Shown one piece after another: positions 41,931 to 50,812 of a stretch of 64,000 nucleotides of DNA (positions are counted from its first letter, which is position 1; each line of letters opens with the position of its first letter). The stretch is taken from positions 372,001-436,000 of the forward strand of contig CAVXOR010000003.1 of the NCBI GenBank assembly GCA_963763475.1, given 5' to 3'. The notes under the pieces were generated by a model. The model saw nothing but the letters and a program-made list of their open reading frames with translations. It was not told where the DNA came from and searched no databases. This stretch comes from AC-32 sp963763475 (GTDB lineage Bacteria > Actinomycetota > Thermoleophilia > Gaiellales > Gaiellaceae). The position numbers and the translations under genes are program-made.

Positions 41931-43536
41931 CGGCCAGTCGCGCCTCCGCCACCGTCTCGCCCGCCGCGCGCACGGCGGAATGCGTGAGGGCAGACAGGAA
42001 GTCCTCGCGGTCGAGCGCGAACAGCTCGGACGGCGAGACGGCGCGGACGGTCGCCGTGCGCGGCACGTCGCGCAGCAGCGCGATCTCGCCGAAGAAGTCG
42101 CCGTGGTGGGCGCTCCCGTGGGCGCCGTTCGTGATCTCGAGCTCGCCGCTGTCGACGATGTAGAAGCGGTCGCCCGTGTCGCCGGCACGCACGACGACCT
42201 CGCCCGGCTCGGCGTGGACGCGGGTCAGCCTGCCGGCGAGGTGCTCCTTGGCGACCAGCGAGAGCGGCTCGAAGAGCGGCACGCTCGAGACGACGTCGAG
42301 CTCGGCGACCGGGGCGAGCACGTCCCGGTCGATCGTGCGCAGGCGGCTCCAGCAGACCAGCGTGAGCACGGGCAGCAGTGCGCCGACGAGCACGAACGCA
42401 GCCCGCGGCCCGACCGCCGCGACCACTGCCGGGGCCGTGATCGACCCGAGCGCGACCGCGCCCATCACGGCGCCCCACACCAACCCGAGCGCCCGGCTGA
42501 GCAGCTCGTCCGGGATGATCCGCTGCAGGAGCGTGAAGCCGGCGACGTCCTCGACGCTGTTCGCGGCGCCCACGACCGCGAGCAGCAGGATCGCGGCCGG
42601 GAGGGAGGGGTATGGCGCGATCAGCGCGATCGGTAGTCCCCAGAAGACGAGCGCCCCGCCGAGCGCGACCGCCAGTCCGCGCCCGCGCAGGGTCATCGCC
42701 CCGAACGCGCCGGCCAGGCCTCCGAGCCCGAGGCCGGCGGTCAAGTAGCCGACAGCGCCGTCGCCGGCGTCGAGGACGCGGAAGACGGCCACGACGATCA
42801 GGACGTTCAGGCAGCCGCGCACGAAGCCCTGCGCGGCCATCAGGACGAGGATCAGCCGAGCCGGCCCGCGGACGGCGCGAACGCCGTCGGCCAGATGCTG
42901 GCGGGCACTCCCGCTGGCTGCGGACGGTTGGATCACACCCTCGACACGCAGCGGCGCGAGCAGCAGGGCGCCGGCGAGCAGGGTGCCCGCCGCCGCCGCG
43001 AAGACGACGCCCGGGTTCGTCACGGCGACGAGCACACCGGCGAGGAGCGGGCCGGCCAGCGTGCCGAGGCTCTCGATCGTCGAGCTTGCGCCGTTGGCCG
43101 CGATCAGCTCTTCGGGCGTGCGGGCGAGCGAGGGCAGCACGGCCTGCATCGCGGGGCGGAAGAGCGTCGAGGTGATCCCGATCACGGCGGCGAGCGCGTA
43201 GACGAGCGCCGCGTTACCACCGGCAAAGAAGGCGGCCGACGAGCCGGCCAGCGCGCCGGCGCCGACGAGCGCGGTCGCGACGAGGACGCGCTCGCGGCGG
43301 TAGCGGTCGCCGAGACTGCTGGCGAGCGGCGCGACGACGGCGGCCGGGAGCATCCGCGCCAGCCCCGCGATGCCGACCGCCGTGGTGCCACCGGCGTCGT
43401 AGGCGAAGACGCCGAGCGCGACGAAGTGGGCCCATTCGGCGACGATCGAGGCGCCCCAGGCGAGCTCGACCAGCCGGAGCTCGCGGTTGCGCATCACCGC
43501 TGCGAGCGCGGCGGCGGCTTGTGACGGACGGCTCAT
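41914..43536 (-). CDS. MFS transporter fused to a C-terminal cyclic nucleotide-binding domain
   Basis: 540 residues, intact. Residues 1-400 form a 12-helix major facilitator (ELAWGASIVAEWAHFVALGV, SLGDRYRRERVLVATALVGA, a motif-A-like loop, and LILVLMAAQGFVRGCLNVLI). Residues about 410-530 are a CNBD: VPLFEPLSLVAKEHLAGRL, DRFYIVDSGELEIT, and the phosphate cassette FFGEIALLRDVPRTATV with Glu and Arg kept. A transporter gated or localised by cAMP/cGMP is implied. ATG at 43536 is chosen over 43554. The CNBD closely resembles the stand-alone protein at 23127. Confidence 0.9.
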   Translation of the reverse strand: MSRPSQAAAALAAVMRNRELRLVELAWGASIVAEWAHFVALGVFAYDAGGTTAVGIAGLARMLPAAVVAPLASSLGDRYRRERVLVATALVGAGALAGSSAAFFAGGNAALVYALAAVIGITSTLFRPAMQAVLPSLARTPEELIAANGASSTIESLGTLAGPLLAGVLVAVTNPGVVFAAAAGTLLAGALLLAPLRVEGVIQPSAASGSARQHLADGVRAVRGPARLILVLMAAQGFVRGCLNVLIVVAVFRVLDAGDGAVGYLTAGLGLGGLAGAFGAMTLRGRGLAVALGGALVFWGLPIALIAPYPSLPAAILLLAVVGAANSVEDVAGFTLLQRIIPDELLSRALGLVWGAVMGAVALGSITAPAVVAAVGPRAAFVLVGALLPVLTLVCWSRLRTIDRDVLAPVAELDVVSSVPLFEPLSLVAKEHLAGRLTRVHAEPGEVVVRAGDTGDRFYIVDSGELEITNGAHGSAHHGDFFGEIALLRDVPRTATVRAVSPSELFALDREDFLSALTHSAVRAAGETVAEARLAVSAPR

Positions 43537-43650
43537 GAACGGAATTCCGCGCACTTGCGGGCGCGGAAGTCAACCCGGCGGGCGGTATCGCGCCCGCTCG
43601 AGCCAAGGGAACCTAGAATCCGGCTCGACCGCTACGGAAGGAGGCCAACA

Positions 43651-44118
43651 ATGGCCGTCAAGCCGATTCCGGAGGGGTACCACAGCCTCCAGATCTACCT
43701 CGCCGTGGAGGACGCCTCGAAGGCGATCGACTTCTACAAGGAGGCCTTCGACGCGGAAGAGACGATCCGAATGCCCGGGCCCGACGGCTCCGTGGCGCAC
43801 GCGGAGCTGCAGATCGGCGACTCGAAGCTGATGCTCTCGGATCCGTTTCCGCAATCGACCGTGCGCCCGCCGTCGGAGCGGGGCGGGACGACCGCTTCAG
43901 TCTTCATGTACGTCGACGACGTGGATGCGACCTTCGAGCAGGCCCAGCATGCGGGAGCGACCGTGGCCTCGCCGCTCGAGGACATGTTCTGGGGCGACCG
44001 CTTCGGCACGCTCGCCGACCCGTTCGGGCACGTGTGGTCGGTCGCGACGCACAAGGAAGATCTCTCCGAGGAAGAGATGGCCGAGCGCAGCAAGGCTGCG
44101 ATGGCCGAGATGAGCTGA
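43651..44118 (+). CDS. PhnB-like glyoxalase/VOC protein
   Basis: 155 residues, intact. YHSLQIYLAVEDASKAIDFY, FDAEETIRMPGPDGSVAHAE and the end LADPFGHVWSVATHKEDLSE are typical of the PhnB/YdhR-like branch of the VOC superfamily, whose members are metal-free or of unknown activity. ATG at 43651 follows a good ribosome site (AAGGAGG). Convergent with typA, six bases apart. Confidence 0.85.
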   Translation: MAVKPIPEGYHSLQIYLAVEDASKAIDFYKEAFDAEETIRMPGPDGSVAHAELQIGDSKLMLSDPFPQSTVRPPSERGGTTASVFMYVDDVDATFEQAQHAGATVASPLEDMFWGDRFGTLADPFGHVWSVATHKEDLSEEEMAERSKAAMAEMS

Positions 44119-44124
44119 GGAACG

Positions 44125-45987
44125 CTAGGCGGGCGCCGCGTCGCGCTCGCGCTTCCTGCGCGACGCGAGCGTCTGCCGTCTGTTCGCCAAGAGCTCGACC
44201 TTACGCAGGCGGATGCTCCTCGGCGTCACCTCGACGCACTCGTCCTCGCGGATGAACTCGAGCGCCTGCTCGAGCGAGAGCGGCCGCGGCGGGATCAGCC
44301 GCACCAGCTCGTCCGCCGTGGCCGAGCGCATGTTGGTCAGCTTCTTCTCCTTGGAGGCGTTCACGTCGAGGTCGTTCTCGCGCGAGTTCTCGCCGACGAT
44401 CATCCCCTCGTAGAGCTCGGTCCGCGGCGCGATGAAGAGCGAGCCGCGCTCCTGCAGCGCGGCGATCGCGAAGGCCGTCGCCTGGCCGCGGCGGTCGGCG
44501 ACGAGGCTGCCGGTCGGGCGGGTGCGCAGCTCGCCGTGCCACGGCTCCCAGCCCTCGAAGACGTGGTGCATGATCCCGGTCCCGCGGGTCTCGGTCAGAA
44601 ACTCGGTGCGGAAGCCGATCAGGCCCCGCGCGGGCGCGAGGTACTCCATCCGCGCCCAGCCGGTCCCGTGGTTGACCATCTCCTGCAGGCGACCCTTACG
44701 CAGCGAGAGCAGCTGGGTGACGACCCCGATGTATTCCTCGGGCACGTCGATCGCGACGCGCTCGACCGGCTCGTAGCGCTTGCCGTCGAGCTCGCGCGTG
44801 AGCACTTCCGGCTTGCCGACGGTCAGCTCGAAGCCCTCGCGCCGCATGATCTCGACCAGCACCGCGAGCTGCAGCTCGCCGCGGCCCTGCACCTCCCAGA
44901 CCTCCGGCTTGGAGGTGGGGCGGACCCGCAGCGAGACGTTGCCGACGAGCTCCTGCTCGAGCCGCGCGATGAGGGCGCTCGCGGTTACCTTGTCGCCTTC
45001 GGTGCCGGCCAGAGGCGAGGTGTTGATCCCGAGCGTCATCGCGAGCGACGGCTCGTCGACGACGCTCACCGGCAGCGGCCGCGGGTCGTCCGGGTCGGCG
45101 ATCGTTTCGCCGATCGTCACCTCGGAGAGGCCTGCGAGTGCGACGATCTCGCCGGGGCCGGCCTCGTCCGCGGGGACGCGGTCGAGCGCCTCGGTCACGT
45201 AGAGCTCGGTCACCCGCGCGCTCTCGATCGACCCGTCGGCGCGGCACCACGCGACCTGCTCGCCCTTGCGGATCGTGCCGTGCTGCACGCGCAGGAGCGC
45301 CAGGCGGCCGACGTAGGGCGAGGCGTCGAGGTTCGTGACGAGCGCCTGGAGCGGGTGGTCGGGGTCGTAGGCGGGCGGCGGCACCGTCGCAAGCAGGGTC
45401 TGGGTCAGCGGGCCGAGATCGTCGGCGAGCTCGTCGGGTGCGAGGCCGGCGCGCCCGGCACGGGCGTTGGCGTAGACGATCGGAAACTCGATCTGCGACT
45501 CGTCGGCGTCGAGGTCGAGGAAGAGCTCGTAGACCTCGTTCACGACCGCCTCGGTGCGGGCGTCGGGGCGGTCGACCTTGTTCACGACGAGGACCACCGG
45601 CAGGCGAGCCTCGAGCGCCTTGCGCAGGACGAAGCGGGTCTGCGGCAGCGGCCCCTCGGAGGCGTCGACCAGGAGCAGGACGCCGTCGACCATCGTCAGC
45701 CCGCGCTCCACCTCGCCGCCGAAGTCGGCGTGGCCGGGGGTGTCGACGATGTTCACCTTCGTCTCGCCGAGCTGGACGGCCGTGTTCTTGGCGAGGATCG
45801 TGATGCCCTTCTCGCGCTCCAGGTCCATCGAGTCCAGCACGCGCTCGGCCACCTCCTGGTTGTCGCGAAAGGAGCCGGACTGCCAGAGGAGCGCGTCGAC
45901 GAGCGTCGTCTTGCCGTGGTCGACGTGCGCGACGATCGCGACGTTCCGAAGATCGTCGCGGCGGGCGGTCAGGTTCGCGTCGGGCAT
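44125..45987 (-). CDS. typA: Ribosome-associated GTPase TypA/BipA
   Basis: 620 residues, intact. Elongation-factor-like GTPase that binds 70S ribosomes and helps large-subunit assembly and stress adaptation. G1 VAHVDHGKTTLVDALLWQSG, switch MDLEREKGITILAKN, G3 VDTPGHADFGGEVER, G4 VVNKVDRPDARTEAV. Domain II and III segments (IRKGEQVAWCR, ELQLAVLVEIMRREGFEL) and the TypA-specific C-terminal domain (SLVADRRGQATAFAIAALQE, then FIAPRTELYEGMIVGENSRE) are complete. ATG at 45987 (MPDANLTARRDDLRN). Confidence 0.95.
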   Translation of the reverse strand: MPDANLTARRDDLRNVAIVAHVDHGKTTLVDALLWQSGSFRDNQEVAERVLDSMDLEREKGITILAKNTAVQLGETKVNIVDTPGHADFGGEVERGLTMVDGVLLLVDASEGPLPQTRFVLRKALEARLPVVLVVNKVDRPDARTEAVVNEVYELFLDLDADESQIEFPIVYANARAGRAGLAPDELADDLGPLTQTLLATVPPPAYDPDHPLQALVTNLDASPYVGRLALLRVQHGTIRKGEQVAWCRADGSIESARVTELYVTEALDRVPADEAGPGEIVALAGLSEVTIGETIADPDDPRPLPVSVVDEPSLAMTLGINTSPLAGTEGDKVTASALIARLEQELVGNVSLRVRPTSKPEVWEVQGRGELQLAVLVEIMRREGFELTVGKPEVLTRELDGKRYEPVERVAIDVPEEYIGVVTQLLSLRKGRLQEMVNHGTGWARMEYLAPARGLIGFRTEFLTETRGTGIMHHVFEGWEPWHGELRTRPTGSLVADRRGQATAFAIAALQERGSLFIAPRTELYEGMIVGENSRENDLDVNASKEKKLTNMRSATADELVRLIPPRPLSLEQALEFIREDECVEVTPRSIRLRKVELLANRRQTLASRRKRERDAAPA

Positions 45988-46075
45988 TCGGGCCACCCTA
46001 GCCGTGGACTGCCCGGCGCAGTTTCGACACAGAGCCGTCACACATCTGCGCGGCTTTCTCTGTTGCGATGTCCGG

Positions 46076-46345
46076 ATGAGCGGCAAGCCGACGGTGAGGC
46101 AGGTCTACGCGCTGGCGGCGGCGCTGTGCTCGCGCGCCGGTCTGGCGTTCCCGGAGACGCGCGAGGCGGCCAGCGAGCTGATCGAGCGCGTGCGGCTCGA
46201 GATTGGTCATCCGACGCCGCGGCTCAGGGACATGCCTCTGCGGGGGCGGAGGCGGCGCCGGCGCGGCGTAGGGCGGACCGGCCTCGGGGCGCACTATTGG
46301 AGGGCGAGCGAGGTCGCGGCCGAGCTCGCGCGAGAGATGCGCTGA
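46076..46345 (+). CDS. Hypothetical protein, basic
   Basis: 89 residues: MSGKPTVRQVYALAAALCSR, AGLAFPETREAASELIERVR, then an Arg-run (LRGRRRRRRG) and HYWRASEVAAELAREMR. The helical N-terminus with a Cys in ALAAALCSRAG resembles short proteins seen beside TypA and elsewhere in actinobacteria, but I cannot name it. ATG at 46076, 89 bases from the divergent typA start. The codon pattern is normal for the region. Confidence 0.6.
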   Translation: MSGKPTVRQVYALAAALCSRAGLAFPETREAASELIERVRLEIGHPTPRLRDMPLRGRRRRRRGVGRTGLGAHYWRASEVAAELAREMR

Positions 46346-46381
46346 GCGCCGCAGACAACCGAGCTCTGCTGCGAGGCCGGG

Positions 46382-47518
46382 TCAGGCCGGTGCGGCGGCG
46401 CGGGCGGCGAAGACGTTCTCCAGCGCGGCCTGAAGCCCGACTGCGACCGCGCCGGTCAGGACGGCGGCCTCGCCGAGGGTCGAGATTGCGATGCGCGGCG
46501 GGAACGGGAGCCACTCGCTCAACAGCTGTCCGATCGGCTCGAGCAACAGGTCGCCGTTGGCACCGATGCCTCCACCGAGGACGACCAGCTCGACGTCCGC
46601 GACGGCTGCGACCGGCGCCAGGTGGAGCGCGATCCGGCGGGCCACCTCGTCGACGACCGCAAGTGCGCCGGCTTCCCCGCGGCGGGCGGAAGCGAAGATC
46701 GTCCGCGGGTCGGTGGCCAGTCCGGCAAGGTCGCGCGCCAGCTCCGAGACCTGGGCGGCAGACGGGTCGATCGTCTCGCCGATGCCCACGAGGGCAAAGT
46801 CGATCTCGCCCGCTGCACCGTTCCGGCCGCGGTGGAGCTCGCCCCCGAGGACGATGCCTGCGCCCATGCCCGTCCCGACCGAGAGGAAGACGAAGTCGGC
46901 GACCCCTCGAGCGACGCCCTGCCACCGCTCGCCGAGCGCTGCGAGGTTGATGTCGTTCTCGAGCGTCACCGGGAGCTCGAGCGCGGCCTGTAACTCGTCC
47001 GCGAAACGGCGCCCCTCGAGGCCGGCCACGTTCTCGGCGAGGCGCAGCGTCCCGTCGGCCGCGACGACGCCCGGCACGCCGACGACGACGCTGTCGATGC
47101 GCCCGGACTCGAGCCCTGCTGCCGCCAGCAGCGACGCCCGCAGCCGCGCGCTCGCGTCGACGGCGCCGACGGCGTCGGCGACCGCGAGCTCGACGTCCTG
47201 TCGGGCGCGGATCGTTCCGTCGAGGTCCGAGACTGCACCACGGAGGAAGCGCGCGCCGATGTCGAGCCCGAGCACCAGCGCCGCCTCGGCTACCGGCTCG
47301 AAGTAGACCGCGCCGTAGCCGGGCCCATCCGGCGGCTCGGCCTCGCGGACGAGCCCGGAAGCCAGCAGCGACTGCAGCGCGAGCGAGACGGTCGGTTTTG
47401 AGATCCCTGCGCGACGGGAGATCTCGGCACGCGAGATCGGCGCCCCGCCGCGGATCGTCTCGAGCACCTCGCGTTCGTTGATCCGCTTGAGCAGCCCGGG
47501 CACCGCGCGTGTCTTCAT
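46382..47518 (-). CDS. ROK-family transcriptional regulator, sugar-kinase-like, zinc motif absent
   Basis: 378 residues. The N-terminal winged helix is ISRAEISRRAGISKPTVSL; the ROK domain starts LVLGLDIGARFLRGAVSDLD and includes LENDINLAALGERWQG, FLSVGTGMGAGIVLGGELHR and VVLGGGIGANGDLL. The zinc-binding CxCGxxGC motif expected after GAAGEIDF is missing, so this is likely a sugar-sensing repressor without kinase activity. Divergent from a sugar ABC operon, which it probably controls through a site in the 105-base gap. Intact. ATG at 47518. Confidence 0.88.
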   Translation of the reverse strand: MKTRAVPGLLKRINEREVLETIRGGAPISRAEISRRAGISKPTVSLALQSLLASGLVREAEPPDGPGYGAVYFEPVAEAALVLGLDIGARFLRGAVSDLDGTIRARQDVELAVADAVGAVDASARLRASLLAAAGLESGRIDSVVVGVPGVVAADGTLRLAENVAGLEGRRFADELQAALELPVTLENDINLAALGERWQGVARGVADFVFLSVGTGMGAGIVLGGELHRGRNGAAGEIDFALVGIGETIDPSAAQVSELARDLAGLATDPRTIFASARRGEAGALAVVDEVARRIALHLAPVAAVADVELVVLGGGIGANGDLLLEPIGQLLSEWLPFPPRIAISTLGEAAVLTGAVAVGLQAALENVFAARAAAPA

Positions 47519-47565
47519 GGCAGGAATCCTAACGAAGAGCGCCGGTTTCTCCTAGGACTTGACTT

Positions 47566-47582
47566 CCGCAGCCGAGCTGCGG
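47566..47582. promoter_or_regulatory. Possible operator of the ROK-controlled sugar operon
   Basis: Perfect dyad CCGCAG-N5-CTGCGG in the gap between the divergent ROK gene and binding-protein gene. A TTGACT hexamer just to its left (47559-47564) could be a -35 box, but no good -10 box is spaced from it. The assignment is inferred from position and symmetry. Confidence 0.4.
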
Positions 47583-47623
47583 GAGACTCTCGTTCACAAC
47601 CTTTACCAGATGGGAGGAAACGG

Positions 47624-48940
47624 ATGACTCGGGTGCTGATCGTGACGCTGCTGCTCGCCCTGCCTTTCGCGGTGACCGCCTGCGGAGGGTCCGACGACTC
47701 CGCCGGCGGCACGAACGCCGGCCCGGCGAACATCACGATGTGGACGCCATTCGTCGATCCGGAGCTCAAGACGCTCAAGGCGGTCGTGAGCGACTTCGAG
47801 GCGAAGCACCCGGGGATTCACGTCAAGGTGGTCGGCGGGACGAACGACGACAAGATCGTCGCCGCCATCCGAGGCGGCAACGCGCCCGACGTCGCCCAGT
47901 CCTTCAGCTCCGACAACACGGGCGCGTTCTGCCCGAGCGGCGCCTGGGCCGACCTCGGCTCGTACCTGGAGCGCGACGGCGTGGACGAGTCGATCTTCCC
48001 AGAGGCGCCTCGCTCCTACACCGAGTTCGAGGGCACGCGCTGCGCCCTCCCGATGCTGGCCGACACCTACGGCCTCTACTACAACAAGCAGCTGCTGGCC
48101 AAGGCCGGTTACAAGAGCCCACCGAAGACCATTTCCCAGCTGACAGCGATGGCCAAGAAGCTGACGCGGCGTGACGCGAGCGGGAAGCTCGAGGTCGTCG
48201 GCTTCAACCCGTTCCCCAGCTGGTACGAGAACGTCCCGGCACACTTCGGGCCGTCGTGGGGCACGACCTGGATGGACGGCGACAAGTCTGCGCTCAACAC
48301 GCCCGCTTGGGCCGACCACCTGCGCTGGCAGAAGAGCCTGGTCGACTGGTACGGCTACGACAACCTCGTCCGCTTCAACGCCGGCGCCGGTGACGAGTTC
48401 TCCGAGTCGAACGCCTTCGAGACGGGCAAGGTTGCGATGCACATGGACGGCGAGTGGCGCGTGGCCTTCATCAAGCGGGAGCATCCGGAGCTCGACTACG
48501 CGACGGCGCCCTTCCCGGTCGCCGACGACCACCCGGATCTCTACGGCGCGGGGTACGTGACAGGCAGCATCATCGGCATCCCGAAGACGTCGAAGCACAA
48601 GGATCAGGCGTGGCTGCTGGTCAAGTACCTGGGCACCAACGCCGGGGCGCTGGCGAAGCTCTCGAACGGGATCCAGAACGTTCCGACGACGCTCGATTCG
48701 TTGAAGTCGCCCGCGCTCGCACCGCTGCCGCAATTCCGGACGTTCCTCGACGTATTCGGCAACGCCAACACGACCACGACGCCGATCACGCGCATCGGCG
48801 CGGCCAACCAGGAGACCTTCCAGAGCTTCATCACGAAGTACATGTCCGGCTCCAAGACGGACCTCGAGGGCGGGCTCGCCGGCGTGGACAAGCAGATCGA
48901 CGCACAGCTCGAGCAGGCCGAGGCGGGACAGGCGCCCTGA
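47624..48940 (+). CDS. Sugar ABC transporter substrate-binding lipoprotein
   Basis: 438 residues, family 1 solute-binding protein. Lipoprotein signal: LIVTLLLALPFAVTAC, lipobox VTAC with Cys-20, then a Gly/Ser/Asp linker. Mature protein: ITMWTPFVDPELKTLKAVVS, YGLYYNKQLLAKAGYKSPPK, FETGKVAMHMDGEWRVAFI. Lgt (60386) would lipidate it. First gene of an operon of six (47624-54099); it has a strong GGGAGG ribosome site. Probably binds a di- or oligosaccharide, given the glycosidase and kinase downstream. Confidence 0.93.
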   Translation: MTRVLIVTLLLALPFAVTACGGSDDSAGGTNAGPANITMWTPFVDPELKTLKAVVSDFEAKHPGIHVKVVGGTNDDKIVAAIRGGNAPDVAQSFSSDNTGAFCPSGAWADLGSYLERDGVDESIFPEAPRSYTEFEGTRCALPMLADTYGLYYNKQLLAKAGYKSPPKTISQLTAMAKKLTRRDASGKLEVVGFNPFPSWYENVPAHFGPSWGTTWMDGDKSALNTPAWADHLRWQKSLVDWYGYDNLVRFNAGAGDEFSESNAFETGKVAMHMDGEWRVAFIKREHPELDYATAPFPVADDHPDLYGAGYVTGSIIGIPKTSKHKDQAWLLVKYLGTNAGALAKLSNGIQNVPTTLDSLKSPALAPLPQFRTFLDVFGNANTTTTPITRIGAANQETFQSFITKYMSGSKTDLEGGLAGVDKQIDAQLEQAEAGQAP

Positions 48941-48941
48941 G

Positions 48942-49928
48942 GTGAGCGCGCCCGCAGCCGCGCCGCCGCTGATCGACCGCACCCGCGCAAGGCGCCGCGC
49001 CGCCTGGCGCCGGCGCGGCATCGTCGCGGCCTTCATGAGCCCGTGGATCGTCGGCTTCACGGTCTTCTTCGGCTACCCGCTCGTAACGACCGCGTTCCTG
49101 TCGTTCACGCACTACGACCTGCTCTCCTCGCCCCAGTGGGTCGGGCTGGCGAACTACCGCTACCTGTTCACGACCGACCAGACGGTCTGGCCGGCGGTGC
49201 GCAACACGCTCTGGTTCATTGCGATCGCGGTGCCGCTACAGGTGGTCTTCGCGCTCGGCGTGGCGATCATGCTCTCGCGAGCGCGTAGCGGCGTCGGCGT
49301 CTTCCGGACCATCTTCTACCTGCCGGCGCTCGCGCCCCCGGTCGCGGCGACGCTCGCGTTCGTCTACCTGCTCAACCCCGCGACCGGCCCCGTGAACACG
49401 ATCCTCGAGAAGATCGGGATCCAGGGGCCGCTCTGGTTCGACTCGCCGCAGTGGTCGAAGCCCTCGCTGACGCTGCTCGCTCTCTGGGGGATCGGCAACA
49501 CGATGATCATCTTCCTCGCCGCCGTGCTCGACGTCCCGCGGCACCTGTACGAGTCGGCCGAGCTCGACGGCGCAGGCTTCTTCTCGCGGTTGTGGTTCGT
49601 GACGCTGCCGACGATCAGCCCGGTGATCCTGTTCGCGGTCGTGATCGGGGTGATCGAGGGGCTCCAGTACTTCACGCAGGCCTACGTCGCCGCGAACGTC
49701 GCCGGCGGGTCGGCGTCCTCCTCGGCTGAGGCGGCGAACTCCCTCGGGTACCCGGAGGACTCGACGCTGTTCTACCCGGTGCTGCTCTACCAGCAGGGCT
49801 TCCGCTACTTCAACATGGGCTACGCCTCGGCGATGGCGATGCTGCTGCTGGCGGTCGCGTTCGGCGTCACGTTTCTGATCGTCCGCAACTCGCGCCGCTT
49901 CGTCCACTACCAGGCGCCTGGCCGGTGA
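48942..49928 (+). CDS. Sugar ABC transporter permease, MalF/UgpA type
   Basis: 328 residues, six membrane helices. Starts RRGIVAAFMSPWIVGFTVFF and holds the EAA loop contacting the ATPase, ESAELDGAGFFSRLWFVTLP. GTG at 48942, two bases after the binding-protein stop; coupled to the second permease by GTGA. Partner of the permease at 49925 and of the ATPase at 53020. Confidence 0.94.
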   Translation: MSAPAAAPPLIDRTRARRRAAWRRRGIVAAFMSPWIVGFTVFFGYPLVTTAFLSFTHYDLLSSPQWVGLANYRYLFTTDQTVWPAVRNTLWFIAIAVPLQVVFALGVAIMLSRARSGVGVFRTIFYLPALAPPVAATLAFVYLLNPATGPVNTILEKIGIQGPLWFDSPQWSKPSLTLLALWGIGNTMIIFLAAVLDVPRHLYESAELDGAGFFSRLWFVTLPTISPVILFAVVIGVIEGLQYFTQAYVAANVAGGSASSSAEAANSLGYPEDSTLFYPVLLYQQGFRYFNMGYASAMAMLLLAVAFGVTFLIVRNSRRFVHYQAPGR

Positions 49929-50812
49929 GCAGCGAGGCCGCGCCGTTCGAGGGCGAGCTCGTCCGACGGCGGCCGCCGGTCGCGGTGCGGCGCCGGCGCC
50001 TGCTGATCTCGGTGGCGGACCACAGCCTGCTGATCGCGACCGCGATCATCTTTCTGCTGCCGTTCGTCTTCGTCCTGCTGACGTCGCTGATGACGAGCCA
50101 CCAGGCGCTCTCGCCGAAGCTCTGGCCCGACCCGTTCGCGTGGCACAACTACGTGGAGGTCTTCTCGAAGGCGCCGCTCTGGCGCTACGCCTTGAACACG
50201 CTGATCTACGGCGGTCTCGCCACGCTCGGGCTCCTGGTCTCGAGCATTCCAGTCGCCTACGCGCTCGCGCGCCTGCGCTGGCGCGGTAGCCAGGTGGCGT
50301 TCCTGATCACGCTCGTCGCGATGATGCTGCCGCCGCAGGTGACGATCGTGCCGGTCTACGTGCTCTTCGCGAAGCTGCACCTCGTCGGCTCGCTCTGGCC
50401 GCTGATCATCCCGAACTGGTTCGGCGACGCCTTCTCGATCTTCCTGCTGCGCCAGTTCTTCCTCACCATCCCGGAGGAGTACCTCGACGCCGCGCGCGTG
50501 GACGGCTGCGGCGAGTTCCGCATCCTGACGACCGTCGTCTTGCGGCTCTCGAAGCCGGCGATCGCGGCCGTGGCGCTGTTCTCGTTCCTGTTCTGCTTCA
50601 ACGACTTCTTCGGGCCGCTGCTCTACACCGGCGAGAGCCCACAGCACTGGACGCTGTCGCTCGGGCTCTCGCAGTTCCGCTCGCTCTATCAGGTGCAGTG
50701 GAACCTCGTGATGGCGGCGACGGTGATCGTGATGACGCCTGTGGTCGTGCTCTTCTTCCTGGCGCAGCGCGCCTTCGTCGAGGGCGTGACGCTCACCGGG
50801 GTGAAGGGATGA
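49925..50812 (+). CDS. Sugar ABC transporter permease, MalG/UgpE type
   Basis: 295 residues, six helices: HSLLIATAIIFLLPFVFVLL at the start and the EAA loop YLDAARVDGCGEFRILTTVV. The C-terminus ends AQRAFVEGVTLTGVKG, as usual. GTG at 49925 overlaps the MalF-type permease, and its stop overlaps the GH4 gene (ATGA). Confidence 0.94.
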   Translation: MSSEAAPFEGELVRRRPPVAVRRRRLLISVADHSLLIATAIIFLLPFVFVLLTSLMTSHQALSPKLWPDPFAWHNYVEVFSKAPLWRYALNTLIYGGLATLGLLVSSIPVAYALARLRWRGSQVAFLITLVAMMLPPQVTIVPVYVLFAKLHLVGSLWPLIIPNWFGDAFSIFLLRQFFLTIPEEYLDAARVDGCGEFRILTTVVLRLSKPAIAAVALFSFLFCFNDFFGPLLYTGESPQHWTLSLGLSQFRSLYQVQWNLVMAATVIVMTPVVVLFFLAQRAFVEGVTLTGVKG

